A stretch of DNA of 64,000 nt from Paenibacillus mesophilus. GTDB lineage: Bacteria > Bacillota > Bacilli > Paenibacillales > NBRC-103111. Numbering within the stretch: the first letter of the stretch is position 1; every line of letters starts with the position of its first letter. The notes under the pieces are model-generated. The model was not told the origin of the DNA, did not search any database, and saw only the letters and a program-made list of their open reading frames with translations. Below, piece by piece: positions 18,075 to 27,667 of the stretch. Both the position numbers and the translations under genes were made by a program. Location of the stretch: NCBI RefSeq assembly GCF_005938385.1, contig NZ_VCRA01000009.1, positions 62,001 to 126,000 of the forward strand, read 5' to 3'.

Positions 18075-18827
18075 TCAACTTCCGAACAGCTCGCCCAATT
18101 CCTTGAAGCCGCCTACGACCGGCACCTCCAATTTGCCGACTTTGCGCCGGGACTGATTCGTGCCGCCCGGACGATTGAGCCATACCGCGTTCATCCCGGA
18201 TTTCAGCGCCCCAGTCACATCGTTTTTCCAAGAATCCCCGACCATAACCCCTTCGGACGCACGAATGCTCATAGAGCGCACCGCCGCCAGGAAAATGGCC
18301 GGATTCGGCTTGCGGACGCCTCCATGGTTCGAGGCGAATATCCGGTCCCCGGCAACGTATGCCGACAAGCTCAGCTTGCCGAGCACTTTCTCCTGATGCT
18401 CCTTGCGGCCGTTCGTAATGATGCCGATTTTGTAATGCTCGGACAGCTTCGCGACCGTATCGCGCGCGTGCGGGAACGGGACGGCATGCTCGCGCATCTG
18501 GTTGCGCATCTCCCGGAAGAAGGAAGCCGTGAACGCTTCGTTCACCTGAAACGGATAATGACGCAGCGCGGTTTCCAGACATTGCTTCTTCGCTTTCTCC
18601 AACTCCTCCGGGGTGGTCAAACGGCCTTTCTTTTTGTTCCATTCGGTCTTGTACGTTTCCAGCACATGCCGGGGCTCCCATTGTCCGTCGCCGTCATCCC
18701 AGCGGCCGGCAAAGTCGACTAGCACATTCAAGAAACACGAGTCGAACGACGCACCCGGATCGATCAACGTATTGTTCATGTCGAAAAAAACGGCTTTCGT
18801 ATTGCGCGGAGTAAACGTGCGTTTCAC
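18075..18827 (-). CDS. HAD-superfamily hydrolase
   Basis: A 250-residue HAD protein of the YjjG/phosphoglycolate-phosphatase-like branch with a helical cap. Motif I is FFDMNNTLID: the nucleophile Asp is present but the second Asp of DxD is Asn. Motif II Thr/Asn lies in IGIITNGR, motif III Lys in GVRKPNPAIF, and motif IV in MVGDSWKNDV. It is divergent from polA, with about 110 bases between the starts. A phosphatase role is likely, though the DxN change may affect catalysis. The substrate is unknown. Confidence 0.85.
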   Translation of the reverse strand: MKRTFTPRNTKAVFFDMNNTLIDPGASFDSCFLNVLVDFAGRWDDGDGQWEPRHVLETYKTEWNKKKGRLTTPEELEKAKKQCLETALRHYPFQVNEAFTASFFREMRNQMREHAVPFPHARDTVAKLSEHYKIGIITNGRKEHQEKVLGKLSLSAYVAGDRIFASNHGGVRKPNPAIFLAAVRSMSIRASEGVMVGDSWKNDVTGALKSGMNAVWLNRPGGTNQSRRKVGKLEVPVVGGFKELGELFGS

Positions 18828-18937
18828 TCCCTCCGCCTCCTTTCCCTATCTACTATAAGTATGCGGGGCATGGTTGTTCATATGTGGAACCCGTTATGCT
18901 ATGATGGAGGGAGGATTTCAGGAATGGGGTGTGCGTA

Positions 18938-21589
18938 ATGGAAAAGTTGATATTGATCGACGGCAACAGTATCGCGAGCCGGGCGTTTTATGCGCTCCCG
19001 CTGCTCAGCAATTCCAGCGGATTGCATACGAACGCCGTATTCGGCTTTACGACGATGCTGCTCAAATTGATCGAGGAGGAGAAGCCGACGCACTTCCTCG
19101 TGGCGTTCGACGCCGGGAAGGTGACGTTCCGGCATACGGAATACAAGGATTACAAGGGCGGACGGGCGAAAACTCCGCCGGAGCTGTCCGAACAATTCCC
19201 GCTCATTCGGGAGCTGGTCCAATCGTTCGGCATTCCCCAGTTCGAGCTGCCCGGCTACGAGGCGGACGACATTATCGGCACGATGACGCGGCTCGCCGAC
19301 GAGAGAGGACTGCAGGTCATCGTCGTCAGCGGCGACAAAGATATGCTGCAGCTCGCATCGGAGCATGTAACGATCGCTTTGACCCGCAAAGGCGTCAGCG
19401 AGGTGGACCGATACACCCCAGAGGCCATTTCCGAAAAATACGGGCTCGTCCCCAAGCAGATCATCGATTTGAAAGGCTTGATGGGCGACGCCTCCGACAA
19501 TATACCGGGCATTCCGGGCGTAGGCGAGAAGACGGCGCTGAAGCTGCTGCATCAATACGGCACCGTCGAGGAAGTGCTGGCCAAGGCCGATGAAATAAGC
19601 GGCAAAATGCAGGACAAAATCAAAGAGCATGCCGAAGACGCGCGTATGTCCAAGGAGCTCGCGACCATTTTCCGCGAGGTGCCGGTGGAGATGAAGCTGG
19701 ACGAGCTGCAGTACGGGGGCTATGAAGGTCCGACGCTGGGCGCCATGTTCCGTAAGCTGGAGTTCAAGTCGCTGCTGGAGAAGATGGATTTGTCGGCGGG
19801 TGCGCCGTTGGACGAAGGAGCGCAGACGGCAATCGAGATCAAGATCGTCACGAAGGAATCGCTCGGGATGTTGGCCGACGACCTTCATGACGTGGAAGCC
19901 GTTCATATCGAAATCGTCGGGGAAAATCCGCACGTGTCCGAAGTGATCGGCTTGTCTCTCCTCACCTCGAAAGGAACAAGCCTGTTCGTGCCGGCCGAGC
20001 TGTTGGATACGCCCGAAGCCGGGGCTTTGCGGGATTTCCTCGCGAACGAGCATGCACCCAAAATCGTATACGACATGCACCGGACGGAAGTGGCGCTTCA
20101 CTGGAAAGGCGTTCCGCTTCGCGGCGTTTCGTTCGACGTGCTGATCGCGGCTTATTTGCTCGATCCGACCGAATCGACGCATACGCTCCACGAGCTGGCC
20201 GGACGGTACAAGCTTTCCCCGATCCCGGCTGACGAGGATGTATACGGCAAAGGCGCGAAATTCAAAGTTCCCGAAGTCGGACGGCTCAGCGAGCATATTA
20301 GCCGCAAGGCCGACCTGCTGGCTCGACTCGTGCCCGTTCTGAAGGACGAGCTGGAGAAAAACGAAATGAACCGGCTGTATTACGAGCTCGAATTTCCGCT
20401 CGCCCGCGTACTCGCTTCCATGGAGAAGCAGGGCATCCGGGTCAACGCGGACGGACTGAAGCAGCTCGGAGGCGATCTGGGCAAAGCGATCGAGAAGCTC
20501 GCAGAGGGCATATACAGGGGTGCCGGCATGGAGTTTAATCTGAACTCGCCCAAGCAGCTCGGCGAAATATTGTTCGACAAGCTCGGCCTGCCGGTCATCA
20601 AGAAGACGAAGACCGGGTACTCGACGGACGCCGAGGTGCTGGAAAAGCTGGCTCCATACCACGAGGTCGTCTCCAGCATTCTGAACTACCGGCAGCTGGC
20701 GAAGCTGCAGTCCACTTACGTGGAAGGTCTGCTCAAGGAGATCCGCGAGGAAACCGGCAAAGTGCATACGTATTACCAGCAGACGATCGCCGCGACGGGG
20801 CGGCTAAGCAGCCAGTTCCCGAATTTGCAAAATATTCCGATCCGGCTCGAGGAAGGACGCAAAATCCGCAAAGTGTTCGTGCCTCAGGAGCCCGGCTGGA
20901 GCATTCTGGCCGCCGACTATTCGCAAATCGAGCTGCGCGTCCTCGCCCATATTTCCGGGGACACAAATTTGAAGGAAGCGTTCCTGAACGACATGGACGT
21001 TCATACGAAGACGGCCATGGACGTGTTCGGCGTGTCCGAGGCGGAAGTCGATTCGAACATGCGCCGCCAGGCGAAAGCGGTCAACTTCGGCATCGTATAC
21101 GGCATCAGCGACTACGGCTTGTCGCAAAACCTGAACATTACGCGCAAGGAAGCGGGACAGTTTATCGAGCAATATTTCGCCGTCTTCCAAGGGGTGCGGC
21201 ACTATATGGACGATATCGTCAAGCAGGCGCGTACGAACGGATACGTGACGACACTGCTGCAGCGCCGCCGGTACTTGCCGGAAATTAACGCGTCCAACTT
21301 CAATCTGCGCTCGTTCGCGGAACGGACGGCGATGAACTCGCCGATCCAAGGCTCCGCCGCCGACATTATCAAGCTGGCGATGGTGCAGATCGCCGAGCGG
21401 ATGAAGGGCGAGAACGTCAGAAGCCGGATGCTGTTGCAAGTACACGATGAGCTCGTATTCGAGGTTCCGCAGGACGAGCTCGAGCTGATGAAGCGGCTTG
21501 TCCCGGAAGTGATGGAGAGCGCGCTCGCGCTCGACGTGCCGCTCAAGGTCGACGTCAATTACGGCGAGAACTGGTACGAGGCTAAGTAA
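18938..21589 (+). CDS. polA: DNA polymerase I
   Basis: An 883-residue repair and replication polymerase. The N-terminal 5' nuclease (residues 1-290) has LILIDGNSIASRAFYALP, YEADDIIGTM and GDASDNIPGIPGVG. The middle 3'-5' exonuclease-like domain (about 300-470) lacks the DxE metal ligands; the corresponding strand reads AVHIEIVGEN, so proofreading is probably absent, as in Bacillus and Thermus enzymes. The polymerase domain has AADYSQIELRV (motif A), RRQAKAVNFGIVYGIS (O helix) and LLQVHDELVFEV (motif C). ATG 18938 is the family start. In Bacillus polA is followed by mutM; here a foreign-looking module lies between. Confidence 0.98.
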   Translation: MEKLILIDGNSIASRAFYALPLLSNSSGLHTNAVFGFTTMLLKLIEEEKPTHFLVAFDAGKVTFRHTEYKDYKGGRAKTPPELSEQFPLIRELVQSFGIPQFELPGYEADDIIGTMTRLADERGLQVIVVSGDKDMLQLASEHVTIALTRKGVSEVDRYTPEAISEKYGLVPKQIIDLKGLMGDASDNIPGIPGVGEKTALKLLHQYGTVEEVLAKADEISGKMQDKIKEHAEDARMSKELATIFREVPVEMKLDELQYGGYEGPTLGAMFRKLEFKSLLEKMDLSAGAPLDEGAQTAIEIKIVTKESLGMLADDLHDVEAVHIEIVGENPHVSEVIGLSLLTSKGTSLFVPAELLDTPEAGALRDFLANEHAPKIVYDMHRTEVALHWKGVPLRGVSFDVLIAAYLLDPTESTHTLHELAGRYKLSPIPADEDVYGKGAKFKVPEVGRLSEHISRKADLLARLVPVLKDELEKNEMNRLYYELEFPLARVLASMEKQGIRVNADGLKQLGGDLGKAIEKLAEGIYRGAGMEFNLNSPKQLGEILFDKLGLPVIKKTKTGYSTDAEVLEKLAPYHEVVSSILNYRQLAKLQSTYVEGLLKEIREETGKVHTYYQQTIAATGRLSSQFPNLQNIPIRLEEGRKIRKVFVPQEPGWSILAADYSQIELRVLAHISGDTNLKEAFLNDMDVHTKTAMDVFGVSEAEVDSNMRRQAKAVNFGIVYGISDYGLSQNLNITRKEAGQFIEQYFAVFQGVRHYMDDIVKQARTNGYVTTLLQRRRYLPEINASNFNLRSFAERTAMNSPIQGSAADIIKLAMVQIAERMKGENVRSRMLLQVHDELVFEVPQDELELMKRLVPEVMESALALDVPLKVDVNYGENWYEAK

Positions 21590-21615
21590 CGAAACTGAAT
21601 ATAAAGCTTGCGATC

Positions 21616-21662
21616 AAGCGAACAACAGGGAAGCTTATGTTTCCGGTTGTTCGCTTTTTTTT
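21616..21662 (+). terminator. Terminator of polA
   Basis: Perfect 11-base stem AAGCGAACAAC/GTTGTTCGCTT followed by a run of T. Confidence 0.9.
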
Positions 21663-21679
21663 ACGGAGCGGGCTTCCGG

Positions 21680-22513
21680 CTATTTTCGGTACATTTTGCG
21701 GTATTGCATCGGGGTACAGCGGGACATTTTTTTGAAAATTTTACCGAAATGCGCAGGGTCATGCAAACCGACTTCTTCCATAATGCGGTTCATCTTCCAA
21801 TTCGTTTCGCGCAACAGCCTTTGCGCGTTCTTTATCCTTACCGTAGTCAAATATTCCACATAAGTGAATCCGGTCGTGCTTTTAAACAGTCTGCTTAAGT
21901 AATAGGGGCTGATGAAGAACCGGTCCGACAGCGACATCAGGGTAATCGGCTTTCCGCAGTTTTCATTTATATATCGGATGATCTCGGATATTTTCTGGTG
22001 TGTTGGGGTAGGATATTCGATAGGCTCGTTCATGATGTCCCTGTTTTGCCGCAAACTGAGAATCAGCAGTTCAAGAAGGGCGCTTTTGATGCTTGTATCG
22101 AATCCTTTATCTTTTGTCCGGTATTCGATCACCATTCGATCCAGTATTTCCTCGACCTTTTTCTGAATATGCACGGGCAAGGACAGAAGGTGTGTGCCGG
22201 TAGTAAATGGGGACTGCTCGTCATCGAGCCATACGGCATCCTGTGCAAGGAATCGTTTCGTGAAGTTGATCACAATTCTTTCGTGGAAGGGGACCGAAGT
22301 ATTCGTTGCCCGATGAATTTCATAAGTGGGAATGAATAACAAATCGCCCGGCGAAACTTTGTACGTCCGGTTTCCGATCAAATAATTCCGCTCCCCGGAA
22401 ATGAGGTAATACATCTCATACATTTCATGAAAATGGGGCGCCCGCATTTCCTCCGAAGTTTTGACGCTTTCCTCCAAATAAAAATCTCCGCTTAACGTCA
22501 ATTTGTGAACCAT
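21680..22513 (-). CDS. AraC-family transcriptional regulator with cupin sensor
   Basis: A 277-residue regulator. The N-terminal cupin (about residues 20-110) has PHFHEMYEMYYLISGER and VSPGDLLFIPTYEIH, typical of sugar-sensing AraC proteins. The C-terminal double helix-turn-helix (about 175-275) includes ISPYYLSRLFKSTTGFTYVEY and VGLHDPAHFGKIFKKM. It is divergent from an orphan solute-binding protein gene, which it presumably activates. The arrangement mirrors that at 40757-44365. Confidence 0.9.
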   Translation of the reverse strand: MVHKLTLSGDFYLEESVKTSEEMRAPHFHEMYEMYYLISGERNYLIGNRTYKVSPGDLLFIPTYEIHRATNTSVPFHERIVINFTKRFLAQDAVWLDDEQSPFTTGTHLLSLPVHIQKKVEEILDRMVIEYRTKDKGFDTSIKSALLELLILSLRQNRDIMNEPIEYPTPTHQKISEIIRYINENCGKPITLMSLSDRFFISPYYLSRLFKSTTGFTYVEYLTTVRIKNAQRLLRETNWKMNRIMEEVGLHDPAHFGKIFKKMSRCTPMQYRKMYRK

Positions 22514-22559
22514 TGTCCTCGCTCCTTTGGTTTTGAACGTATCATAACAAAGAGAGCAA

Positions 22560-22572
22560 AGTAAACCGCTTT
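22560..22572. promoter_or_regulatory. Candidate operator in the AraC/binding-protein divergent region
   Basis: AGTAAACCGCTTT recurs as AGTAAAGCGTTTT at 41671-41683, in the equivalent intergenic region of the paralogous module. The shared position suggests a binding site, but this is only a two-sequence comparison. The rest of the 229-base gap shows no other clear element. Confidence 0.3.
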
Positions 22573-22742
22573 TTTCGCAGAAAAGGCAAAAAAACCCGAA
22601 GAACCCATGGCTTTTTTATACTATATTGGATATGCGCATTCATGAAAGCGGCAGAGATGAAATAGGGACGGGGGCGGTAAGTACGCAGCAGGCTTGGCAT
22701 TCGCGGAGGACCGGTATACAAGATGAAAGGGTGAGCAAACGA

Positions 22743-24068
22743 ATGAACGTTTATACAAAACGGAAACGGAATTTGCGAGGTATGGCGCTGTTTATCATCG
22801 CGATAATGATAGCGCTTTCCGGATGCGGCAAACAAACAAACGTTTCGGATGAACCCGGCAGCAACGGAAAAGAACCCGCTATCGATACGACGCCCGTCAC
22901 TTTGCGGGTATTTCTGCAGCAATCCCTTACGGATGCGGAAGTGAAAGAGATATGGGCCGAACCGTTAAAGAACAAATATCCCCATATTTCATTAGAAATC
23001 CAAAGACCGGGAAAAGGTGTTACAATCGATTCATTGATTGCTTCGGGCGAAACTCCGGATATCATCTATGCATTTAACGGCATATTGCCACAATATTATT
23101 TGCAGGATTTGTTGATGGATATGACTCCGCTGATCAAGCTGCATCAAATCGATCAGTCGCGATTCGATCCGGCGGTTATGGATTCGATCAAAGCCGTTTC
23201 CAAGGAAGGAACGTTGATCGCTCTGCCCTTCACCTACCAATTCACCGCCCTGTACTACAATAAAACGTTGTTCGACCGGTTCGGCATCGCTTACCCGAAA
23301 GACGGCCTGTTCTGGGACGAGGCGATCGAGCTGTCCAAAAAATTGTCGCGTTCGGAGAACGGCGTGAAATATGCCGGATTGGACGCAGAAACCGTTTCGA
23401 GGGTAGCACGGCCTTTGGCGGCGCTTAAAGTCGACGGCAAAACCGATAAAGCGTCCGTGAATACGGATGCTTGGCGGAAGGCGTTCGACCTCGTACGCTC
23501 CGTTTATACGATCCCGAACAATGAACGCCCCAAAGGTACGAACTCCTACAACAGATTCATGAAAGAAAAGAGCACGGCGATGCTGGCAACCGTCAACATT
23601 TTGGCGCTCGGCCTTGAAGATGCGATGAAGGAAGGGCTCGAGTGGGATCTCGCTCAATACCCGAGCTACAGGGAGTTTCCGAATGTGTCGACCATCGTGG
23701 ACAGCCATATTTTTTCGGTTACCAAAACGAGCAAACATAAAGATCAGGCGATGCTGGCGTTGAAAGTATTCACTTCGGACGAGGTGCAGTTGAAAAGCAC
23801 CCGAAAAACGGGAAGATTGACGGTACTCGCGAATGAGGAAATCAAAAAGCAGCTCGGAAAAGAGATGCCTTTCCTGCAAGGCAAGCATCTGGAGGGCGCT
23901 TACAAAGGCAAGATCATCGCCTCTCCGGTTTTCTCCCGATTTGAATTCGGCGCCAACAGCACCGCATTGGAAGATGCCATGTATCAGTACCTCGACGGCA
24001 AAGATATCAATACGACGCTGCGGGAATTGGAAGAGAAAATAAACAATAATATTGCGGGGCAAAAATAG
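22743..24068 (+). CDS. Extracellular solute-binding lipoprotein, orphan
   Basis: A 441-residue ABC-type (family 1) binding lipoprotein: basic N-terminus, hydrophobic helix, lipobox ALSGC with Cys28. The body has typical motifs such as LPFTYQFTALYYNKTLFDRFG and the C-terminal LREL helix. ATG 22743 has AAAGGGTGA about eight bases upstream; the frame extends to 22626 without a better start. No permease or ATPase genes are nearby, so it must use components encoded elsewhere or act only as a sensor. It is clearly homologous to the protein at 41748-43067. Confidence 0.88.
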   Translation: MNVYTKRKRNLRGMALFIIAIMIALSGCGKQTNVSDEPGSNGKEPAIDTTPVTLRVFLQQSLTDAEVKEIWAEPLKNKYPHISLEIQRPGKGVTIDSLIASGETPDIIYAFNGILPQYYLQDLLMDMTPLIKLHQIDQSRFDPAVMDSIKAVSKEGTLIALPFTYQFTALYYNKTLFDRFGIAYPKDGLFWDEAIELSKKLSRSENGVKYAGLDAETVSRVARPLAALKVDGKTDKASVNTDAWRKAFDLVRSVYTIPNNERPKGTNSYNRFMKEKSTAMLATVNILALGLEDAMKEGLEWDLAQYPSYREFPNVSTIVDSHIFSVTKTSKHKDQAMLALKVFTSDEVQLKSTRKTGRLTVLANEEIKKQLGKEMPFLQGKHLEGAYKGKIIASPVFSRFEFGANSTALEDAMYQYLDGKDINTTLRELEEKINNNIAGQK

Positions 24069-24118
24069 CGCCGGATATATGCCGAAAGGCTATTTCACGG
24101 ATAGGCGGTGCATGAAAA

Positions 24119-25186
24119 ATGGCGGACACTATTTTATTCGGGACTGACCCTTACATGCGCAACTTGAAGGGGAGTGTGGCGAGAGAGTTCGATTATACTC
24201 GCGTGCCGGAAAGCGGGGACTGGGTCGGTTGGCAGCAATCGTTTCGGCAGCGTCTCGCGGACCTGTCGGGGCTGACCGGCATCAGGGAACTGAGCCGACA
24301 TCTCCCTCTTTCTCCAAGAACGACGGAAGTGGCCCATTTTCCGGGTTACCGCAGAGAGAAAATGTATATTGCCGCAGAACCCGGAGTAGAGATTCCGTTT
24401 TATCTGCTATTGCCCGAGAGCGGTACAAAGCCTTTCCCGCTCGTGCTGACTCCTCACGGACATGGCAGAAGGGGAAAAGAAACCTATGTGGGCAACTTTG
24501 CGAGCGATGACGAAAAGCAGGCGGCGTTGGCCGGAGAACGGGATATCGCTCTGCAGGCAGTGAAGGAAGGGTACGCCGTGATCGCCATGGACGTTCGGGG
24601 TTTTTGGGAAATGTCGAGGGAAGAGGAGTTTTCCAAAAACAAAACTTCTTCTTGCGATGAGCTGCAGAAGCGCGCCTTCATGTATGGAAGAACGCTGATC
24701 GGCGAAAGAGTGCACGATATGGGGCGGCTAATCGATTACGCTTTCACCCGTCCCGATATCGATACAAGCCGCATCGCCATCACCGGGAATTCGGGAGGAG
24801 GCACCGTCTCTTTCTATACCGCCGCATTGGACGAACGGATCGCGGTATGCATGCCGGGCTCGTGCTTCTGTACGTATCTCGGCTCCGTGATGAACGTTCC
24901 CCACTGCCTGTGCAACGTCATCCCCGGCATCATGCAGTTGGGAGAGATTTACGATGTAGCCGGCTTGATTGCGCCGCGGCCGGTACTGTTCGTACACGGC
25001 ATCCGCGACGCCGACTTTCCGATCGGGCATACCCGGGAGGCTTTCGCCCATGTACGTAACATTTACGAAGCGATCGATCGCAAAGGGACGGATCGTTGCG
25101 AGCTTTATGAAGGAGACGGCGGGCACCGGTATTACAAGGAACGGGTTTGGCCTTTTGTCCGGTTCATGTTCGATATCCGGCAATGA
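24119..25186 (+). CDS. Alpha/beta hydrolase, probable carbohydrate acetyl-esterase or dienelactone-hydrolase-like
   Basis: A 355-residue soluble hydrolase. The nucleophile elbow GNSGGG (about residues 222-227) follows DIDTSRIAITG; likely acid Asp in GIRDADFPI and His in GDGGHRYY complete the triad. VLTPHGHGRR forms the oxyanion-hole strand. A subdomain with MDVRGFWEMS is typical of the abhydrolase_7/acetyl-xylan-esterase group. It lies 50 bases after the binding-protein gene and likely belongs to the same transcript. The role may be to process the imported ligand (inference). Confidence 0.8.
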   Translation: MADTILFGTDPYMRNLKGSVAREFDYTRVPESGDWVGWQQSFRQRLADLSGLTGIRELSRHLPLSPRTTEVAHFPGYRREKMYIAAEPGVEIPFYLLLPESGTKPFPLVLTPHGHGRRGKETYVGNFASDDEKQAALAGERDIALQAVKEGYAVIAMDVRGFWEMSREEEFSKNKTSSCDELQKRAFMYGRTLIGERVHDMGRLIDYAFTRPDIDTSRIAITGNSGGGTVSFYTAALDERIAVCMPGSCFCTYLGSVMNVPHCLCNVIPGIMQLGEIYDVAGLIAPRPVLFVHGIRDADFPIGHTREAFAHVRNIYEAIDRKGTDRCELYEGDGGHRYYKERVWPFVRFMFDIRQ

Positions 25187-25280
25187 GCTTACCGTCAGCA
25201 CTTTTCAATGAAGAAGCGCCGAAGCGACATCATGCGGCAAGTCGGACCGGATGACAATTTCGATAATATTGGTTAAACTC

Positions 25281-25330
25281 AAGGGAGAGCTTATAATGGG
25301 ATAGAACCCGTATAAGATCTCCCTTTTTTT
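25281..25330 (+). terminator. Terminator separating the inserted module from mutM
   Basis: AAGGGAGA and TCTCCCTT pair, extended by CTTATA and TATAAG and by an inner ATGGG/CCCGT, followed by seven T. Confidence 0.85.
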
Positions 25331-25379
25331 AGCGTTGAACGAGTTCCGATAGCGACATGATACTCAAGGAGGAACGATT

Positions 25380-26243
25380 ATGCCTGAATTGCCGGAGGTG
25401 GAAACGGTTCGGCGGACGCTCGCCGGACTCGTGACGGGGAAGACGATACAAAGCGTCAGCGTGTCGCTGCCCCGGATCATCCAGCGTCCGGACGACATCG
25501 CGGCTTTCTGCACGATGCTGGAAGGGCGTGCGATCCGCTCCGTGGAGCGGCGGGGCAAGTTTTTGCGGCTGCTGCTTGACGGTCTCGTGCTTGTCTCGCA
25601 TTTGCGAATGGAAGGCCGCTACGGGGTGTATGCAGGCGAAGATCCGGTCGAGAAGCACACCCACGTCATATTCCGGTTTACGGACGGAACCGAGCTGCGG
25701 TATAAGGATGTACGCCAGTTCGGTACGATGCACCTGTTCGACCAGGGCGACGATTTGGCGCAGCTGCCGCTCAGCAAGCTCGGTCTGGAGCCGCTCGACG
25801 CCGATTTCAGCATCGCCAAGCTTCGGGATGCTATCGCGGACAAGCCGACCAAGATCAAGCCGCTGCTGCTCAATCAGGAATATATCGCCGGGCTCGGCAA
25901 TATTTATGTCGATGAGGCGCTTTATAAAGCCGGCATTCATCCGGAGCGCGCGGCGGATACGCTGACGAAGCGGGAGCTTGTGGCGCTGCACGATTCAATC
26001 GTCTCGACGCTGCGTGAGGCGGTGGAGGCAGGCGGCTCGTCCATCAAGTCCTACGTGAACGGACAAGGCGAGATGGGCATGTTTCAGCAGCAATTGTCGG
26101 CTTACGGCCGCAAAGGGGAACCGTGCGGCCGATGCGCGGAGCCGATCGTCAAAACCGTGGTGGCGGGACGTGGCACCCATTTTTGTCCGAAATGCCAGCC
26201 TTTACGAAAAGCGGCCCCGAGATCGGCTTCGACCCGGAATTGA
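25380..26243 (+). CDS. mutM: Formamidopyrimidine-DNA glycosylase
   Basis: A 287-residue base-excision repair enzyme that removes oxidised guanine. It begins MPELPEVETVRRTL, with catalytic Pro2 and Glu3 after Met removal; Lys is present in ERRGKFLRLLL; the helix-two-turn-helix has LLLNQEYIAGLGNIYVDEAL; the C-terminal zinc finger has CGRC and CPKC. Start ATG has AAGGAGGA upstream. It heads mutM-ytaF-coaE-transglycosylase. Confidence 0.97.
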   Translation: MPELPEVETVRRTLAGLVTGKTIQSVSVSLPRIIQRPDDIAAFCTMLEGRAIRSVERRGKFLRLLLDGLVLVSHLRMEGRYGVYAGEDPVEKHTHVIFRFTDGTELRYKDVRQFGTMHLFDQGDDLAQLPLSKLGLEPLDADFSIAKLRDAIADKPTKIKPLLLNQEYIAGLGNIYVDEALYKAGIHPERAADTLTKRELVALHDSIVSTLREAVEAGGSSIKSYVNGQGEMGMFQQQLSAYGRKGEPCGRCAEPIVKTVVAGRGTHFCPKCQPLRKAAPRSASTRN

Positions 26244-26336
26244 AATCGCGGGGTGGCACCCATTCGTTCGAAGCTTCATAGGATGATCGTACGTACGGTC
26301 GCCTAGGTACGCAAGCTTGGGAACAGGAGGGTGTTT

Positions 26337-27056
26337 ATGCCGCCTTTTGTATCGTTGGCCTTATTGGCGCTTGCCGTCAGTCTCGACGGATTCGGTGTCG
26401 GCGTTATGTATGGACTTCGAAAAATCCGGATCCCGTTTGTCTCGATTGTCATTATTTCCATTTGCTCGGGGCTCGTCATTTTTGCTTCGATGCAAATCGG
26501 GGTTTACATCGCCAAGTTTTTGTCTCCGTCCGTCGCATCGGCGATCGGGGCGGTTATTTTGATCGGAATCGGTCTATGGGCCATCGTGCAGATGTGGAGA
26601 CAGCGTCCGGAGAACGATTCGCCGGAGGCCGATCCCGTCACGCAAGGCGGAGAGACGGGGCCGGTGCAGGCTGCGGGGGGCTCGATAGAGCCGCAGTCCA
26701 TGACGGGCGGAATCCGCACTGTGCTGAGAATCGAGATGAAGAGGCTCGGACTGGTTATCGAAATTTTGCGCACGCCGTCTCTTGCGGACGTGGACCGGTC
26801 GGGCTACATCTCTTCATCGGAAGCGGTTCTGCTCGGTGCGGCTCTGTCGCTCGACGCCTTCGGTGCCGGGATCGGCGCGGCGTTCATCGGCTTTGCTCCG
26901 CTGGCGACGGCAGCGGTCATTGCGCTCGCCAGCGGTATGTTCATCACGACGGGGCTGCGGGTCGGATTGACTTACGCCGATACGAGATGGCTGCAGAGGC
27001 TCTCGGTGCTGCCGGGCTGCATTCTGATCGCAATGGGTATTCTGAAATTGATGTAA
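26337..27056 (+). CDS. ytaF: Sporulation membrane protein YtaF
   Basis: A 239-residue membrane protein with six hydrophobic segments in two halves and repeated LAVSLDGFGVG and ALSLDAFGAG motifs, the intramembrane Asp signature shared with MntP-type cation exporters. A hydrophilic loop (about residues 85-140) separates the halves. ATG 26337 has AGGAGGG six bases upstream. Its position between mutM and coaE is the Bacillus arrangement. A role in sporulation is known for the family; its transport activity is not. Confidence 0.9.
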   Translation: MPPFVSLALLALAVSLDGFGVGVMYGLRKIRIPFVSIVIISICSGLVIFASMQIGVYIAKFLSPSVASAIGAVILIGIGLWAIVQMWRQRPENDSPEADPVTQGGETGPVQAAGGSIEPQSMTGGIRTVLRIEMKRLGLVIEILRTPSLADVDRSGYISSSEAVLLGAALSLDAFGAGIGAAFIGFAPLATAAVIALASGMFITTGLRVGLTYADTRWLQRLSVLPGCILIAMGILKLM

Positions 27057-27070
27057 AGGCGCTGACGCTT

Positions 27071-27667
27071 ATGAATATCGGATTAACCGGAGGAATAGCA
27101 TGCGGTAAAAGCACGGTCGCGGCCATGCTCGTGCGGCGCGGAGCCATTTTGATCGACGCCGATCAAATCGCCAGGGAAGTGGTGCTTCCCGGCAGCCCCG
27201 CGCTGGCGCTTGTTGCCGAACGGTTCGGGCAAGGGGTTCTGCAGGAGGACGGCAGCTTGAACCGGAAAGCGCTGGGCGAAATCGTGTTTCGGGACGAGGC
27301 CGCACGCAAAGATTTGGAAGGGCTGCTGCACCCCCGGATTCGCGCGCTGATGCGCGAGCGGATGGAGACGGCCGAGCGGCTCACGCCGGACAAGCTCGTT
27401 GTCGTCGACGTTCCTCTTCTATTCGAATCAAAGCTGGAGCCTATGTTCGAGGAGACGCTTCTTGTCTATATACCTCGTGAACTGCAGCTTGTCCGGCTTC
27501 AAGCGAGAGACGGGATCACCTTGCAGCAGGCGGAAAGCCGGCTGGCGGCGCAAATGCCGATCGAGGATAAACGGAGGCTGGCCGACAGGGTCATCGACAA
27601 CAGCGGCACGATCGCAGAGACCGAGCGTCAAGTGGACGAATATTGGATACGAAAGGAATCGGAATGA
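27071..27667 (+). CDS. coaE: Dephospho-CoA kinase
   Basis: A 198-residue kinase for the last step of coenzyme A synthesis (phosphorylates the ribose 3'-OH of dephospho-CoA). P-loop GLTGGIACGKST, DADQIAREVV and VVDVPLLFES are the family hallmarks. The frame is open far upstream inside ytaF, but ATG 27071, 15 bases after the ytaF stop, gives the canonical MNIGLTGG start. It overlaps the next gene by four bases (ATGA). Confidence 0.96.
   Translation: MNIGLTGGIACGKSTVAAMLVRRGAILIDADQIAREVVLPGSPALALVAERFGQGVLQEDGSLNRKALGEIVFRDEAARKDLEGLLHPRIRALMRERMETAERLTPDKLVVVDVPLLFESKLEPMFEETLLVYIPRELQLVRLQARDGITLQQAESRLAAQMPIEDKRRLADRVIDNSGTIAETERQVDEYWIRKESE

Noticed and set aside
18899..20767. 622-codon open frame opposite polA
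   Set aside because: It is the antisense shadow of polA, lacks a ribosome site and any domain, and follows from the GC-rich codon pattern.
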